From Pseudomonadota bacterium (GTDB lineage Bacteria > Pseudomonadota > Alphaproteobacteria > Micavibrionales > CSBR16-224): a stretch of 64,000 nt of DNA. Position 1 is the stretch's first letter. Each line of letters opens with the position of its first letter. The stretch covers positions 1-64,000 of the forward strand of contig CP053449.1 in NCBI GenBank assembly GCA_013285465.1, written 5' to 3'. Below the pieces are notes generated by a model. It saw nothing but the letters and a program-made list of their open reading frames with translations. It did no database searches and was not told where the DNA came from. Shown in pieces: positions 1 through 9,495 of the stretch. The position numbers and the translations under genes were made by a program.

Positions 1-354
1 TCATATCAACACGGAACATTTGTGCGATACTCAGAGCGCATCCCGTTCGCGTACACACGGTAATCGCGCGGCTGCGGCAGTGATAATCTTTGTCCCGAAA
101 CCAGCGTATAGGGCTCATTGGAGGCCGTTTTCCTCAATCGGTTCGACGGTTCCAGATTGTAATTTTTGGCAATAGTGTAAACCGTGTCATCGCGGTGGAC
201 AAGGACGGTTCCTGCGACTTCCGCCGTGTTCATACCGTGATGGGTGACGGCGACCTCGGGCTTCGGTTTCGGTGTGTACAGCCGGAAATGACGGCGGCGC
301 TCAGACCAACACACAGGAGCAGTGAGAAAACGCGGCGGCCTTGCTTTTCATCAT
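1..354 (-). pseudogene. LysM-domain envelope lipoprotein (NlpD/M23-type), 5' part, frameshifted and cut by window edge
   Basis: The gene enters from the left edge, so only its N-terminal part is seen. A good ribosome site (AAAGGAG) precedes ATG at 354. A lipoprotein signal with lipobox ending AVISGC follows, but in another frame. A third frame carries a LysM repeat (VYTIAKNYN, then PYTLVSGQRL). A further frame at about 3-45 would read ALSIAQMF, the start of a second LysM. Adding one A in the runs at 345-348 and 267-269 joins the signal peptide to the repeat; at least one more shift lies near 40-50. LysM repeats bind peptidoglycan. The position after surE and pcm matches NlpD-type M23 activators of cell-wall amidases, but the peptidase domain is outside the window, so that name is inferred from context. 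Confidence 0.6.
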
Positions 355-362
355 AAATCTCC

Positions 363-1158
363 TTTCCGGCGGTTCCGGTTTTAAATCCCCGCGAGGCTGA
401 GATCGCCTGCAAAGGAAGCGAAAACTCGTTCTCTTTCGCCGTCTCTTCTTTGGGGGAGGATTGTTTTGCGCCGTCTTGTGCGGCGACTCCGTTTCTTCAA
501 GATTATCGGGGGCGATATCAGGCAGGAGCGGCACGAAACGCACCGGCATCATTTTTCGCTTTCATAGCCGTCTTCTGTACGGGTGATGCGGTGAATAAAC
601 TGGTCACCGTTTTGCTTGCCCAGCGGAATAACGAGAAGCCCGCCGATGGATAATTGATCCAGCAGCGCTTTCGGCGGTTCCTGCGAGGCGGCGGCGGTGA
701 CGATAATACGGTCGAACGGCGCCTGTTCCGGCCAGCCTTTCATGCCGTCACCTGCAACGGTGGTAATATTATGCAGGCGCAGCTGTTTTAAAACGCGCCT
801 CGGCAATATCCAGCAGCGGGCGGTGGCGTTCAATACTGTAAACGCGGCGGCACAGCCGCGACAGAATGGCGGCCTGATAGCCCGATCCTGTGCCGACCTC
901 CAGCACTTTATGGCGGTCGCTGAGTTTCATGGCCTGCGTCATGGCGGCGACAACCAGCGGCTGGCTGATGGTTTGGCCGCGCCCGATCGGCAGGGCGATA
1001 TCTTCATAAGCCTGATCGATAAAGGTTTCCGGCACAAAAGCTTCGCGCGGGATGCGCTCAATCGCGCCCAGCACGGCGCGGTCGGTAATGCCGGAGCGGC
1101 GCAGTTTCATCAAAAGCCGGATGCGGCGCGCCGCTGTTGTGATATCGGGAGGGCTCAT
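363..1158 (-). pseudogene. pcm: Protein-L-isoaspartate O-methyltransferase, frameshifted
   Basis: This enzyme uses S-adenosylmethionine to methylate isoaspartyl residues so that damaged proteins can be repaired. Start ATG at 1158 overlaps the surE stop (ATGA). Frame 1 holds the substrate-binding N-terminus and the SAM motif EVGTGSGYQAA. The reading then shifts at the A/T run 786-793 into RLHNITTVAGDG and PFDRIIVTAAA, and again at the T run 552-556 into PVRFVPLLPDIA, the usual Pcm C-terminus. One extra base at each run restores a normal protein of about 215 residues. Where translation ends after that motif is unclear, because the frame stays open to about 301. I think the breaks are sequence errors rather than decay, since every family motif is intact. 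Confidence 0.78.
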
Positions 1159-1941
1159 GATCCGATTTTCTCCTTCAGGGCTTCCAGCGTTTTGTGATGG
1201 GTCAGATTCAGCGTTAGCGGTGTAATGGTGATATAGCCTGATGTCAGGGCCGCGGCATCATAATCCATACCGGCATGATCCGTCGCCTGTGGCGGGCCGA
1301 TCCAGAAATATTTGCGTCCGCGCGGATCCATACATTCAATCACATCATCACTTGAAGCTTCGTAATGGCCTTGCGGTACGACGACAATGCCTTTCGGCTC
1401 CGCATCGCCGCGCGGCAGATTGACATTCAGCAGCGTGTTTTTTCGATCTCGAACCCGGCCAGTTTTTTAAGACTTCCGGCACCCATTTCTGGGCGATGTC
1501 CCAGTTGATATCCCCGTGCCCGCCGCCGATATGCTGGCTGAAGGCAATTGCGGGACAGCCGAGCAAAGTGGCTTCGATCGCAACGGCGATTGTACCGGAA
1601 TAGGTGACATCATCGGCGGCGTTTTTGCCGTGATTAATGCCGGAGACGACCAGATCGGGCGGCGCATCTTTCATCACATGCTGAATGCCCATCACGACGC
1701 AATCCGTCGGTGTGCCGTAAACGGAGAAATGATTATCATCATAGCGCTGGATTCGCAGCGGCCTGTGGATGGTCAGGGAATGTCCGGCAGCGGATTGTTC
1801 GCTTTCCGGCGCGACAACGCAGTGGCGGGCGCCCAGAGAAATAACACATTCCTCCAGCACCTTGATGCCTTGCGAGTGAATTCCGTCATCATTTGAGATC
1901 ATGATCTGCGCCTTGGCGAGATCCGCGGGTATATGAGGCAT
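1155..1941 (-). pseudogene. surE: 5'/3'-nucleotidase SurE, frameshifted
   Basis: SurE is a metal-dependent nucleoside monophosphate phosphatase. The N-terminal part has the metal site ISNDDGIHSQG, then PESEQSAAGHSLT and VSGINHGKN with a TYSGT stretch, all family landmarks. The frame breaks at two six-base T runs (1463-1468 and 1438-1443, plus-strand numbering), after which the C-terminal part (VIECMDPRGRKYFWIGPP) continues to a stop at 1155. One extra base in each run gives about 262 residues, the usual size. I take ATG 1941 as the start; a TTG nine bases upstream is possible. The stop overlaps the pcm start, so the two are translationally coupled, as in many proteobacteria. Confidence 0.82.
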
Positions 1942-2101
1942 GTACGTCAACCTTGCTTCGTCAGGACGATATTATTGTTTTTGGTGTTTGTTTTAGAAAT
2001 CCGCGCGGGGGCGGATAACGCAAGGAAAAGAACATCCCCCGCGCTTACTATACAGTATAGGCAAAAGCGGATGCGGCGTAAACCGTCTTCTTTCAGATGT
2101 T

Positions 2102-2863
2102 TTAAAGCGCGGCGGCGATAATGTCGCAAAATTCCTGCCCGTTCAGGCTGGCACCGCCGACAAGTACGCCGTCGACATTTGCGCAGGACAGGATTTGCGC
2201 GGCATTGGCGCCTTTGACGGAACCGCCATAGAGCAGATGCGTTGCGGCAATCACCGGAAAGCTTTTTTCCAGCAACCCGCGAATAAAGCCGTGCATGGCT
2301 TCGATATCTTCAATCGTTGCCGTCAGCCCCGTGCCGATCGCCCAGACAGGTTCATAGGCAATGACGGTGTTTCCGGCCAGAATTGTGTCCGGCAGAGATT
2401 GCATGATTTGCGCTTTGACGGTTTTTTCCGCTTCGCCGGACTGACGCTGGGCGGCGGTTTCACCGACGCAGACAACAGCCGTCATACCTGCGCGGTGGGT
2501 GGCTGCGGTTTTGGCGGCAACCAGCTCATCCGTTTCGCCATGAATGGCGCGGCGTTCGGAATGTCCGGCAATAATATAGGAACAACCTGCATCTTTCAGC
2601 ATTTCGGCGGAAAGATCACCGGTGAACGCGCCGGATGTTTCCGGATGGCAATCCTGTCCGCCCAGAAAAACGGGGGAAGATTTTGTGACGCTGTGAAGTG
2701 CGGAGACCAATGTCGCGGGCGGCGCAATCAGTATCTCGGCCTTACCGTTCAGAGCGGATTTGTTTTCGGTGACGAAATCCGCGATATGCTTGGCGCGCGG
2801 CAGTCCGTCCGTTGACAAACCGTTCATTTTCCAGTTTCCGGCAATCAGTTTCGTATTCGCCAT
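2102..2863 (-). CDS. tpiA: Triosephosphate isomerase
   Basis: This glycolytic and gluconeogenic enzyme interconverts dihydroxyacetone phosphate and glyceraldehyde 3-phosphate in the cytoplasm. At 253 residues it is the normal length of a TIM barrel. The catalytic residues are visible: Lys in NWKMNG near residue 12, His in IAGHSERR, and Glu in AYEPVWAIGTG. The phosphate-binding LYGGSV and GVLVGGASL segments close the barrel. It is transcribed away from the PpiD-like gene across about 90 bases that must hold both promoters. tpiA next to a PpiD-type foldase is a common alphaproteobacterial arrangement. Confidence 0.97.
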   Translation of the reverse strand: MANTKLIAGNWKMNGLSTDGLPRAKHIADFVTENKSALNGKAEILIAPPATLVSALHSVTKSSPVFLGGQDCHPETSGAFTGDLSAEMLKDAGCSYIIAGHSERRAIHGETDELVAAKTAATHRAGMTAVVCVGETAAQRQSGEAEKTVKAQIMQSLPDTILAGNTVIAYEPVWAIGTGLTATIEDIEAMHGFIRGLLEKSFPVIAATHLLYGGSVKGANAAQILSCANVDGVLVGGASLNGQEFCDIIAAAL

Positions 2864-2954
2864 AACTTCTACCCTTTACCCTTTATTTTTTAATGAAACA
2901 TGTGCATAAATATAACGACCGGAATTTTGAAGACAAGGAAAAAGGAAAAACGTC

Positions 2955-4940
2955 ATGTTACAAGCCATGCGTGAAGGTATGAATTCATGGATTTTGAAGA
3001 CGGTTCTCATCCTGCTATTGGGCGGGGCGATGGGCGGTCTTGTGCTGATGGATACGATTTCCTTTTGGCGGACGGGTGTCTCCCGCGGCTCTGTTGCCAA
3101 TGTTGCCGGAGAAGAAATAAGTTTTGTCGAATTTGACCGCCAATACCGTATGGATCTGCGCCGCATTCCGCCGGAACTGTCGCAAAAGCCGGATGTCCGT
3201 GCCGTTGTCGCGCGCGATACGCTGCAGGAACAGATGCAGAAACGTCTGCTGGTAAAAGCCACGGCGGATAGCGGTTTGATTGTCGGCGATGTTGTGGCGG
3301 CGGAGCGCATTCGCGAATATCTAAAACCCCTGACCGATCAGGGGGCGCTGGAAAGTGTGGCGCTGGCCACGGTTTTGCAGCAGCGCCAGCTGAGCGAAAA
3401 GGCGCTGGTCGATACGCTGCGGCAGGAGCTGGCGGTCGAAATTATGATGTCGGCACTGGTTGTGCCTGTGACCGCACCGCCGCAGGAGGTGCTGGACTGG
3501 CTGCAATATGATATGGAGACGCGGGCGGGCGAATATATCCGTATTTCCGGCGCGGGTTTTAAAGCCGATGCCCCGGATGAGGAAAGCCTGCAGAAATTCC
3601 ATGCCGATAAAACGGCGTTATGGATGTCGCCGGAATACCGTTCCTTTTCCCTTCTTGTCCTGACGCCGGAAAAAGTCCTCACGGAGATAGAGGGAATCGA
3701 GATTGTCAGCGATGACGCGTTGAAAAAAACATATGAAGACCATATCGCCGATTATACCGAGGCCGATAAACGCACGGTGACGCAAGCGGTTTTCGGCGGG
3801 GAAGAAGATGCGAAAGCGGTCTTTGCGCTGTTGAAAGACGGAAAAGCCAAAACACTGGCCGAAGCGGCGGAAAAATCCGGCACGGAAGATGCCCAGATCA
3901 TGGAAGCGGAAGAGCATACGGCGCAATCGATTTTCCCCGAAGAAATCTCTGACGCGGTTTTCGGTTTTGAGAAAGACAAAGGTGTGGTCGGTCCGATTAA
4001 ATCGCCGCTGGGTTGGCATGTTGTGAATATCACGGCGACGGCGCGGGGCAATGTGACCTCATTTGACGAGGTGAAAGAAACGCTGCGCAGTGACTGGATA
4101 CTGGATCATGCCTCTGACCCGCTTTATACGAAAGTCAGCGAGCTGGAAGATATGTTCGCGGGCGGTGCCAGCGTGCAGGAGGCGGCGGAATTTATGCAGA
4201 TCGGCTTTGATAATGTGCCGTTCCTGACATCTATGGGTGCCGCTGCGGATGGTAAAGCCTATCCGCTGGAGCCGGCGAAACATGCGCAGGCGGTGCTGGA
4301 AAAAGTCTTTGCCATGAGCAAGGATGACGAGATCAAGGCTGAGGTGCTGGAAATGGATGACGGCAGTTTCATCGCCGTCAGTCTGGACGAGGTAAAACCC
4401 GCGCAGAAAATCCCTTATGAAGATGTCGCGGAAAATGTCCGCGAAACCTGGGTAAAAAGCGAAAAGAAAAAGCAGATGCGCGACCGCGCCGAAAAAATTG
4501 CGGATGCCGTGCGAACGGATGGTAAAACGCTGGCAGCGGCGGCAAAAGAATTCGGCTATAGCACGGCGCAGATTTCGCTCCGCAGCCGTTCCAAAATGCA
4601 TTTGACGGAGGATGGTAAAAACGCCGTGCCGACCGAGGCTGTCACCAAGCTGTTTGACCTGACGGCGGAAGGTGATGCGGCTGCGCTGCAATCGGGCGAT
4701 GATATTGTGGTTGTGACGCTGACAAAACGTGACCTTCCCGATCTGGGAGATGATGCTGCCGCTGCTGCGGTATCGGAAGCGGCCATCAGCCGTGCCATGA
4801 TCGAGCGCGGCTTGCGCGATGATATCGTGCGGCAGTTTCTGGCGGCGATCGAGAAAAAATACGGCGTTCAGGTCAATGAATTCAGTTTTGAAAAGCAATA
4901 CGGCAAGGCCGCGCAGGAAGAGGCTTTAGGTACTTATTAA
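2955..4940 (+). CDS. PpiD-like membrane-anchored peptidyl-prolyl isomerase/chaperone
   Basis: A 661-residue periplasmic foldase tethered to the inner membrane. Residues about 11-31 form one membrane anchor. A SurA-type N-terminal chaperone region follows (AGEEISFVEFDRQYR, then about 200 helical residues), and a parvulin (PPIC) domain lies around 250-360, ending in VGPIKSPLGWHVV. The rest is helical with a long C-terminal tail. PpiD proteins sit at the Sec translocon and help newly exported proteins fold; in E. coli the parvulin domain is catalytically weak. The length is close to that of other PpiD proteins. The start at 2955 leaves only ten residues before the anchor. It runs divergently from tpiA. 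Confidence 0.88.
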   Translation: MLQAMREGMNSWILKTVLILLLGGAMGGLVLMDTISFWRTGVSRGSVANVAGEEISFVEFDRQYRMDLRRIPPELSQKPDVRAVVARDTLQEQMQKRLLVKATADSGLIVGDVVAAERIREYLKPLTDQGALESVALATVLQQRQLSEKALVDTLRQELAVEIMMSALVVPVTAPPQEVLDWLQYDMETRAGEYIRISGAGFKADAPDEESLQKFHADKTALWMSPEYRSFSLLVLTPEKVLTEIEGIEIVSDDALKKTYEDHIADYTEADKRTVTQAVFGGEEDAKAVFALLKDGKAKTLAEAAEKSGTEDAQIMEAEEHTAQSIFPEEISDAVFGFEKDKGVVGPIKSPLGWHVVNITATARGNVTSFDEVKETLRSDWILDHASDPLYTKVSELEDMFAGGASVQEAAEFMQIGFDNVPFLTSMGAAADGKAYPLEPAKHAQAVLEKVFAMSKDDEIKAEVLEMDDGSFIAVSLDEVKPAQKIPYEDVAENVRETWVKSEKKKQMRDRAEKIADAVRTDGKTLAAAAKEFGYSTAQISLRSRSKMHLTEDGKNAVPTEAVTKLFDLTAEGDAAALQSGDDIVVVTLTKRDLPDLGDDAAAAAVSEAAISRAMIERGLRDDIVRQFLAAIEKKYGVQVNEFSFEKQYGKAAQEEALGTY

Positions 4941-4952
4941 AAGGGATGATTG

Positions 4953-5906
4953 CTATGCGGAGAGGTTTTCTCCGTCCGGTAATATGTTCTTTTTTGCTGC
5001 GGTAATTTCTCTGGGCCAGCGGCGGTGCAGCCACAGCCATTGTTCCGGTCTTTCATGAATCCAGCCTTCCAGCATATGGTTCATATCCTGCAATAACTGC
5101 CGGATATCCTGATCCGTATCCCCTGTTTTTTTGACCTCCAGCGCCGGATAAACCGTGACGCGGAAGGCTGTGCCTTTGATGCGCTCAATCCGTGCGGGGT
5201 AAAGCGGACAGTCATGTTTCAAGGCCAGCTGTGCCGGAAAAGGGATGGTCATGGCATCATGGCCGAAAAACGGTACGGCAATGCCTTCATTCAGTTTCTG
5301 GTCGATCATAATGGCCAGCGTTTTTTTATCTTTGACCAGACGCATCATTTCAATCGCGGCGCTGCGTTTCTTATGAATCTGCCCCTCTGCCCCGCTTTCC
5401 CGCGCGCGGGAGAGCAGCCGGTCAACCAGCGGGTTGTTCAGCCGCCGATAGGTCAGATAAGCCTCGAATCCGCGCTGTTGTCTGACGCTGGCCAGCCCGA
5501 CTTCCCAATTACCCAGATGGGCGGCAACCAGTATGGCGGGGGCGTCGCTTTGCGCGATCGTCTCCAATATGTCACCGCCGACAAGTTCCGCTTTTTTCCC
5601 CAGCGCAACCAGATGAGGGTATTCGGCGATTGTGCGCCCCATATTGTCCCACATTTTGCGGATCAGATCTTTTTTTTCGGCGTCGGTTTTATCGGGGAAG
5701 GCCAGTGCCAGATTCTCATAGGCTTTTTTACTGGCGCCAAGATGCGGCCCGATCATGCGTCCGATAAAGCCGCCGGTGGCGGAGGCCGCGTTGACGGGCA
5801 GCAGTTTAAAGAAACCGTAAAGCGTGTAAGCCGCGGCGGCTTCGATGCCATAGCGGATTTTGCGCAAAAGCGGAATAGGCAGTTCCTGCGGTGTTGTCTG
5901 TTGCAT
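4953..5906 (-). CDS. Lysophospholipid/lipid A acyltransferase, LpxL (HtrB) family
   Basis: Members add a secondary acyl chain to the Kdo-lipid A precursor at the inner face of the inner membrane. The 317-residue protein has the catalytic HX4E motif (H130 to E135, HLGNWE), a hydrophobic N-terminal region, and the later family block IDQKLNEGIAVPFFG, where the chain selection and acceptor site lie. It ends in the usual WLWLHRRWP segment. It starts 12 bases after lpxK on the same strand, so the two are probably co-transcribed, which fits a lipid A role. Which acyl chain and position it serves cannot be told from sequence. Confidence 0.9.
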   Translation of the reverse strand: MQQTTPQELPIPLLRKIRYGIEAAAAYTLYGFFKLLPVNAASATGGFIGRMIGPHLGASKKAYENLALAFPDKTDAEKKDLIRKMWDNMGRTIAEYPHLVALGKKAELVGGDILETIAQSDAPAILVAAHLGNWEVGLASVRQQRGFEAYLTYRRLNNPLVDRLLSRARESGAEGQIHKKRSAAIEMMRLVKDKKTLAIMIDQKLNEGIAVPFFGHDAMTIPFPAQLALKHDCPLYPARIERIKGTAFRVTVYPALEVKKTGDTDQDIRQLLQDMNHMLEGWIHERPEQWLWLHRRWPREITAAKKNILPDGENLSA

Positions 5907-5918
5907 CAGCCGTGGTTT

Positions 5919-6914
5919 CTAGCTTGTTTTTTGCAGTTTTGATTTCAGGAAGGCTGTTATAGCCTGTTCGTCCTGCCATTGTAAAGCAACGGGAAGGGTT
6001 TTGACAGACTCCCTTATTTTTGCGGGCAGGCGGACGGCGTCTTTCTCGGTTGTGATCAGCGCGGCATTATGGCGGCGGGCGGCGGCCAGTAATGTTTTGA
6101 TATCTTCACGGCGATAGGCGTAATGATCGGGAAAGGGAAAGAATTCCGCGACATCCGCGCCGCATGTTTCCAGTGTTTCGCGGAATTTTTGCGGCAGGCC
6201 GATTCCCGCAAAGCCGACAAATGCGCCGTCAAAGGAAGGATTTTGCGGCTGTAGATCTGCGAAAAAAACAGGATTTTGGTAGCCGTATTGCTGTAATTTT
6301 TGCCGCCAGTCTTCGCGGCTGTTTTCATCCTTTATGCCCAGTAAAATACAGGCATCGGCGCGTTTTAAGCCGTTTTGGGGCAGCTCGCGCAGCGGTCCGG
6401 CAGGGAAAACCGCACCATTGCCGAAACCGGCTGCGGCATCAATAACCAGAAAAGACAGGTTCTTATGCAATGACGGATTTTGAAAACCGTCATCCATGAT
6501 AATGGCACCCGCGCCGCCTTCTTCTGCGGCGACGGCACCTGCCGCACGTTTGCGGGCGACCCAGCAAGGCGCATGGCGTGCCAGCAGCAGCGGTTCATCC
6601 CCGATCTCCCGAAAGCCGTGCTGTGCGGGTTTGACAAGTACCGGGCCTTTTAACCGTCCGCCGTAACCGCGGGTCAGGAAATGCGGCAGAAAGCCGAGAT
6701 CATGCAGGATATGGGAGACGGCAATTGCGACAGGGGTCTTCCCGCTGCCGCCCATCGTGATATTGCCGATACACAGGACGGGAACGGTGCCGTGATGCGG
6801 AGATGTTAAGGCGCGGCGTAACCGTGACAGGCGGTCATACAGCCATGCCAGCGGTTTTAAACCGGGCGGCGGGGCGGCTGTGCCATACCAGAAAGCGGGG
6901 GTTTTGCGCATCAT
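5919..6914 (-). CDS. lpxK: Tetraacyldisaccharide 4'-kinase
   Basis: LpxK phosphorylates the 4' position of the tetraacyl disaccharide to make lipid IVA, the sixth step of the Raetz pathway, at the cytoplasmic membrane face. The 331-residue protein has an N-terminal membrane-associating helix, a P-loop GNITMGGSGKT at residues 50-60, and the second-lobe motifs IMDDGFQNPSL and LITTEKDAVRLP. Two methionines start the protein at 6914. It is first in a two-gene unit with the LpxL-type acyltransferase. The upstream 124 bases separate it from a divergent GGDEF-like gene. Confidence 0.95.
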   Translation of the reverse strand: MMRKTPAFWYGTAAPPPGLKPLAWLYDRLSRLRRALTSPHHGTVPVLCIGNITMGGSGKTPVAIAVSHILHDLGFLPHFLTRGYGGRLKGPVLVKPAQHGFREIGDEPLLLARHAPCWVARKRAAGAVAAEEGGAGAIIMDDGFQNPSLHKNLSFLVIDAAAGFGNGAVFPAGPLRELPQNGLKRADACILLGIKDENSREDWRQKLQQYGYQNPVFFADLQPQNPSFDGAFVGFAGIGLPQKFRETLETCGADVAEFFPFPDHYAYRREDIKTLLAAARRHNAALITTEKDAVRLPAKIRESVKTLPVALQWQDEQAITAFLKSKLQKTS

Positions 6915-7038
6915 GTCTCCTTTTTACAAGAAACTTTACCGCAGCTTTGACGGGGATGCCAGCGTTAAGGATGTGTTTCTTAACGGAATTTTAGAACGGG
7001 ACTGATAATCTGGAAGAAGGAATAATGAAGGAGAAGTC

Positions 7039-7950
7039 ATGGCTCTGCGATATACATCCGTTCTTCCCAATGATTTGCTATTGCGCGATATCAAGGCGCA
7101 TATGGACTGGTTTGAGACTGTGTTGCGGCGGTCTTTCTTTCCCGCCGCCGTTACGGAAGACGGCGAGGCGCCTGCCATTCCCGCCATTTTTGTCAAATGG
7201 TGCGGTGATAATACGCATAAAGAGTCCGTTGATGAAAAAGATGTGGAACATCTGCTGCAAATTCATGACGCTTTGGCGGAGGCCGGGGCGGATTGCCTGC
7301 GCGTCGCGGGCGGGATGACGCAGGAAAATTATACGGCGCTGACGCAATGCCTGGATGCCTATATGAAACAGCTGCAGAAATTCAGCGAAGATCTGGCCGG
7401 CAGTAATTTCAGTATTGATACGGTGACGGGGCTGCGCAGCGCGGCGGGGATGAAAAACGAAATCGCCCGCGAACTGGACAGGCGTGACCGTAAAAGTGAC
7501 GTCTTCTGTGTTTGCGCCCTCTCCATTGACGGACATGAAGCGCTGGCGGAAAACCGCGGTGAGCGCCGTATGAAGGAAATCTATGCACATATTGCCGAAA
7601 TTTTGATGGATTCCCTGCGCTCTTACGATGACGGTTATTTTCTTGGGGAAGGCGCATATCTTCTGTGCCTGAAACATGCGGAATTGCTGGATGCCTGTAC
7701 GGTGATGGACCGTATTTGTGCCAGAATAGCGGCAAGCCCCGCCAGTCTGGGCGGTACGGAGGAGACGGTGAGCGTCACGCTTTCCTGCGGCGTTGCCGAA
7801 CCTGTGCCGGGGGATAAAATTGACGATATTTTCGCCAATGCCGAACGCGCAATGAAAGAAGCGCAGGCGGAGGGCGGCAATCAGGTAATGGAGTGGAAGG
7901 AAAAAAGCGCCCTGCAGCAATATGCCGAAGATGCCGCCATGTTCGACTGA
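7039..7950 (+). CDS. Degenerate GGDEF-domain protein with possible N-terminal zinc-sensing (CZB-like) domain
   Basis: A 303-residue soluble protein. The C-terminal half follows the diguanylate cyclase fold: DTVTGL opens the domain and a conserved late block (VTLSCGVAEP, ANAERAMKEAQAEGGNQV) closes it. The signature itself reads GEGAY instead of GGDEF/GGEEF and the first metal Asp region is also altered, so it probably cannot make cyclic di-GMP. The N-terminal 125 residues resemble in layout the zinc-binding CZB domain of DgcZ: His21, Cys55 and His71/His76 could be ligands. That is an inference from spacing only. It may act as a nucleotide receptor or structural partner. It is a single gene with a good ribosome site (AAGGAG). 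Confidence 0.7.
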   Translation: MALRYTSVLPNDLLLRDIKAHMDWFETVLRRSFFPAAVTEDGEAPAIPAIFVKWCGDNTHKESVDEKDVEHLLQIHDALAEAGADCLRVAGGMTQENYTALTQCLDAYMKQLQKFSEDLAGSNFSIDTVTGLRSAAGMKNEIARELDRRDRKSDVFCVCALSIDGHEALAENRGERRMKEIYAHIAEILMDSLRSYDDGYFLGEGAYLLCLKHAELLDACTVMDRICARIAASPASLGGTEETVSVTLSCGVAEPVPGDKIDDIFANAERAMKEAQAEGGNQVMEWKEKSALQQYAEDAAMFD

Positions 7951-7990
7951 CGGCACCCTGACATCATATTTTCCTGTTAGGCGTTTGGCG

Positions 7991-9406
7991 TTACTTTGCC
8001 GGACCGCCCGGTTTTTTCGCACCGTAACGCTTTTTGATCATGTCAAAGCTGGCACGGATGGCATAAGCCTCCCCGCCTTTCGGTGAGCCGGGTTTGGATG
8101 TCGGATTCCAGCCGTAAGTGTCGATATGCACCCAGTTGATATCCTTTTCCACGAATTTCTGCAAAAATAGCGCCGCGGTAATCGCGCCGGCGAAAGAACC
8201 GCCGGAATTATTCACATCGGCGATATCGCTTTTAATCATGGATTCGTAGTTTTTCCACAGCGGCAGACGCCAAAGCGGGTCGCTGGTACGTGCGGAGGCG
8301 GCTTCAAAATCCTTGGCCGTTTTATCATCATTGGTGAAAATCGGCGGGATTTCCGGGCCGAGTGCCGTACGTGCCGCGCCGGTCAGTGTTGCAAAATCGA
8401 TCAGCAGATCGGGTTTGTCATTACAGGCCTCGGCCAGCGCATCGGCCAGTATCAGACGGCCTTCGGCATCGGTATTGCCGATTTCCACCGAGATACCTTT
8501 GCGGGTGTCGATAACATCGCTGGGACGGAAGGCGTTGCCGTCAATATTGTTTTCCACGGCGGGGATCAGAACGCGCAGACGAACCGGCAGTCCGGCCTCC
8601 ATAATCATTTGCGCAAGACCCAGCACATGAGCGGCACCGCCCATATCTTTTTTCATCAGCGCCATATTCGCGCCGCCCTTCATGTTCAACCCACCGGTAT
8701 CAAAACAGACACCTTTACCGACCAGCGTGACTTTCGGTGCGTCTTCATCGCCCCAGCTGAAATCCAGCAGGCGCGGCGCTTTGTCACTGGCGCGGCCGAC
8801 GGCATGAACGGCAGGATAGTTTTCTTTTAAAAGATCATCGCCGCGGATGACTTTCAGGCTTTCGCTGTTGAATTGTTTTGTCAGGGCGCGGGCGGCTTTT
8901 TCAAGATCATCAGGGCCCATATCATTTGTCGGGGTGTTAATCAGGTCGCGGATCAGGAAAATCGCCTTCACCGTCATATTCACCATATCCTGATCGGCAT
9001 TTGCCGGCCAGGCCAGTTTGTTTTCCTTTTGGGCGGTCTTTGTTTTTTTCGATTTGTAACGGTCAAAATCATATTGCCCGAAAGCCCAGCCCATTGCGGC
9101 TTCGGTGGCTTCGTCCTTGCTCATCTTGCGGTCGATATGATAGCCGCCTTTATGTTCCGGCAGGTTTTTCGGCAATGCGGAATAGCTGTAAATCGAATTT
9201 TCTTCCGGCAGGCCGAACAGGAAGGAGGTCGCTTTTCCATCCGTGGCGGGCAGCGGCAGAACGCTGCCGCTTTTGGCCGAAAATCCGGCACTTGCGACCC
9301 AGTTTTGCGTCTCTTCAGGCTGTTTTTTCAGCCAGTCTTTTAATTCGGACGGTTTGACGGGGATAACGGCGCGGGAGGTTTTGCCTTTACGGTCAAGAAA
9401 ATTCAT
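7991..9406 (-). CDS. Leucyl aminopeptidase family M17 metallopeptidase
   Basis: A cytoplasmic two-metal aminopeptidase of 471 residues that removes N-terminal residues from peptides. The catalytic C-terminal domain carries the M17 landmarks: K231 and D236 in LVGKGVCFDTGGL, then NTDAEGR at 311-317, whose Asp and Glu bind the two metals and whose Arg binds bicarbonate. The N-terminal domain (about 1-140) is diverged, as is usual. It stands alone between a convergent GGDEF-like gene and sppA. The substrate (general Leu-type or Cys-Gly) cannot be set from sequence. Confidence 0.93.
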   Translation of the reverse strand: MNFLDRKGKTSRAVIPVKPSELKDWLKKQPEETQNWVASAGFSAKSGSVLPLPATDGKATSFLFGLPEENSIYSYSALPKNLPEHKGGYHIDRKMSKDEATEAAMGWAFGQYDFDRYKSKKTKTAQKENKLAWPANADQDMVNMTVKAIFLIRDLINTPTNDMGPDDLEKAARALTKQFNSESLKVIRGDDLLKENYPAVHAVGRASDKAPRLLDFSWGDEDAPKVTLVGKGVCFDTGGLNMKGGANMALMKKDMGGAAHVLGLAQMIMEAGLPVRLRVLIPAVENNIDGNAFRPSDVIDTRKGISVEIGNTDAEGRLILADALAEACNDKPDLLIDFATLTGAARTALGPEIPPIFTNDDKTAKDFEAASARTSDPLWRLPLWKNYESMIKSDIADVNNSGGSFAGAITAALFLQKFVEKDINWVHIDTYGWNPTSKPGSPKGGEAYAIRASFDMIKKRYGAKKPGGPAK

Positions 9407-9495
9407 GGACGGTTCCTCGTTGTTGTTCTTGTATGATGTGGAGCCGAGATTAGCACGGGAATGAGTTATATGTCAATAAAATACGCGGGGCGGCG

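Noticed and set aside
1-1941. Programmed frameshifting in pcm and surE
   Set aside because: The breaks occur in different genes at plain A/T runs without slippery heptamers and stimulatory structure; these enzymes are not known to use frameshifting.
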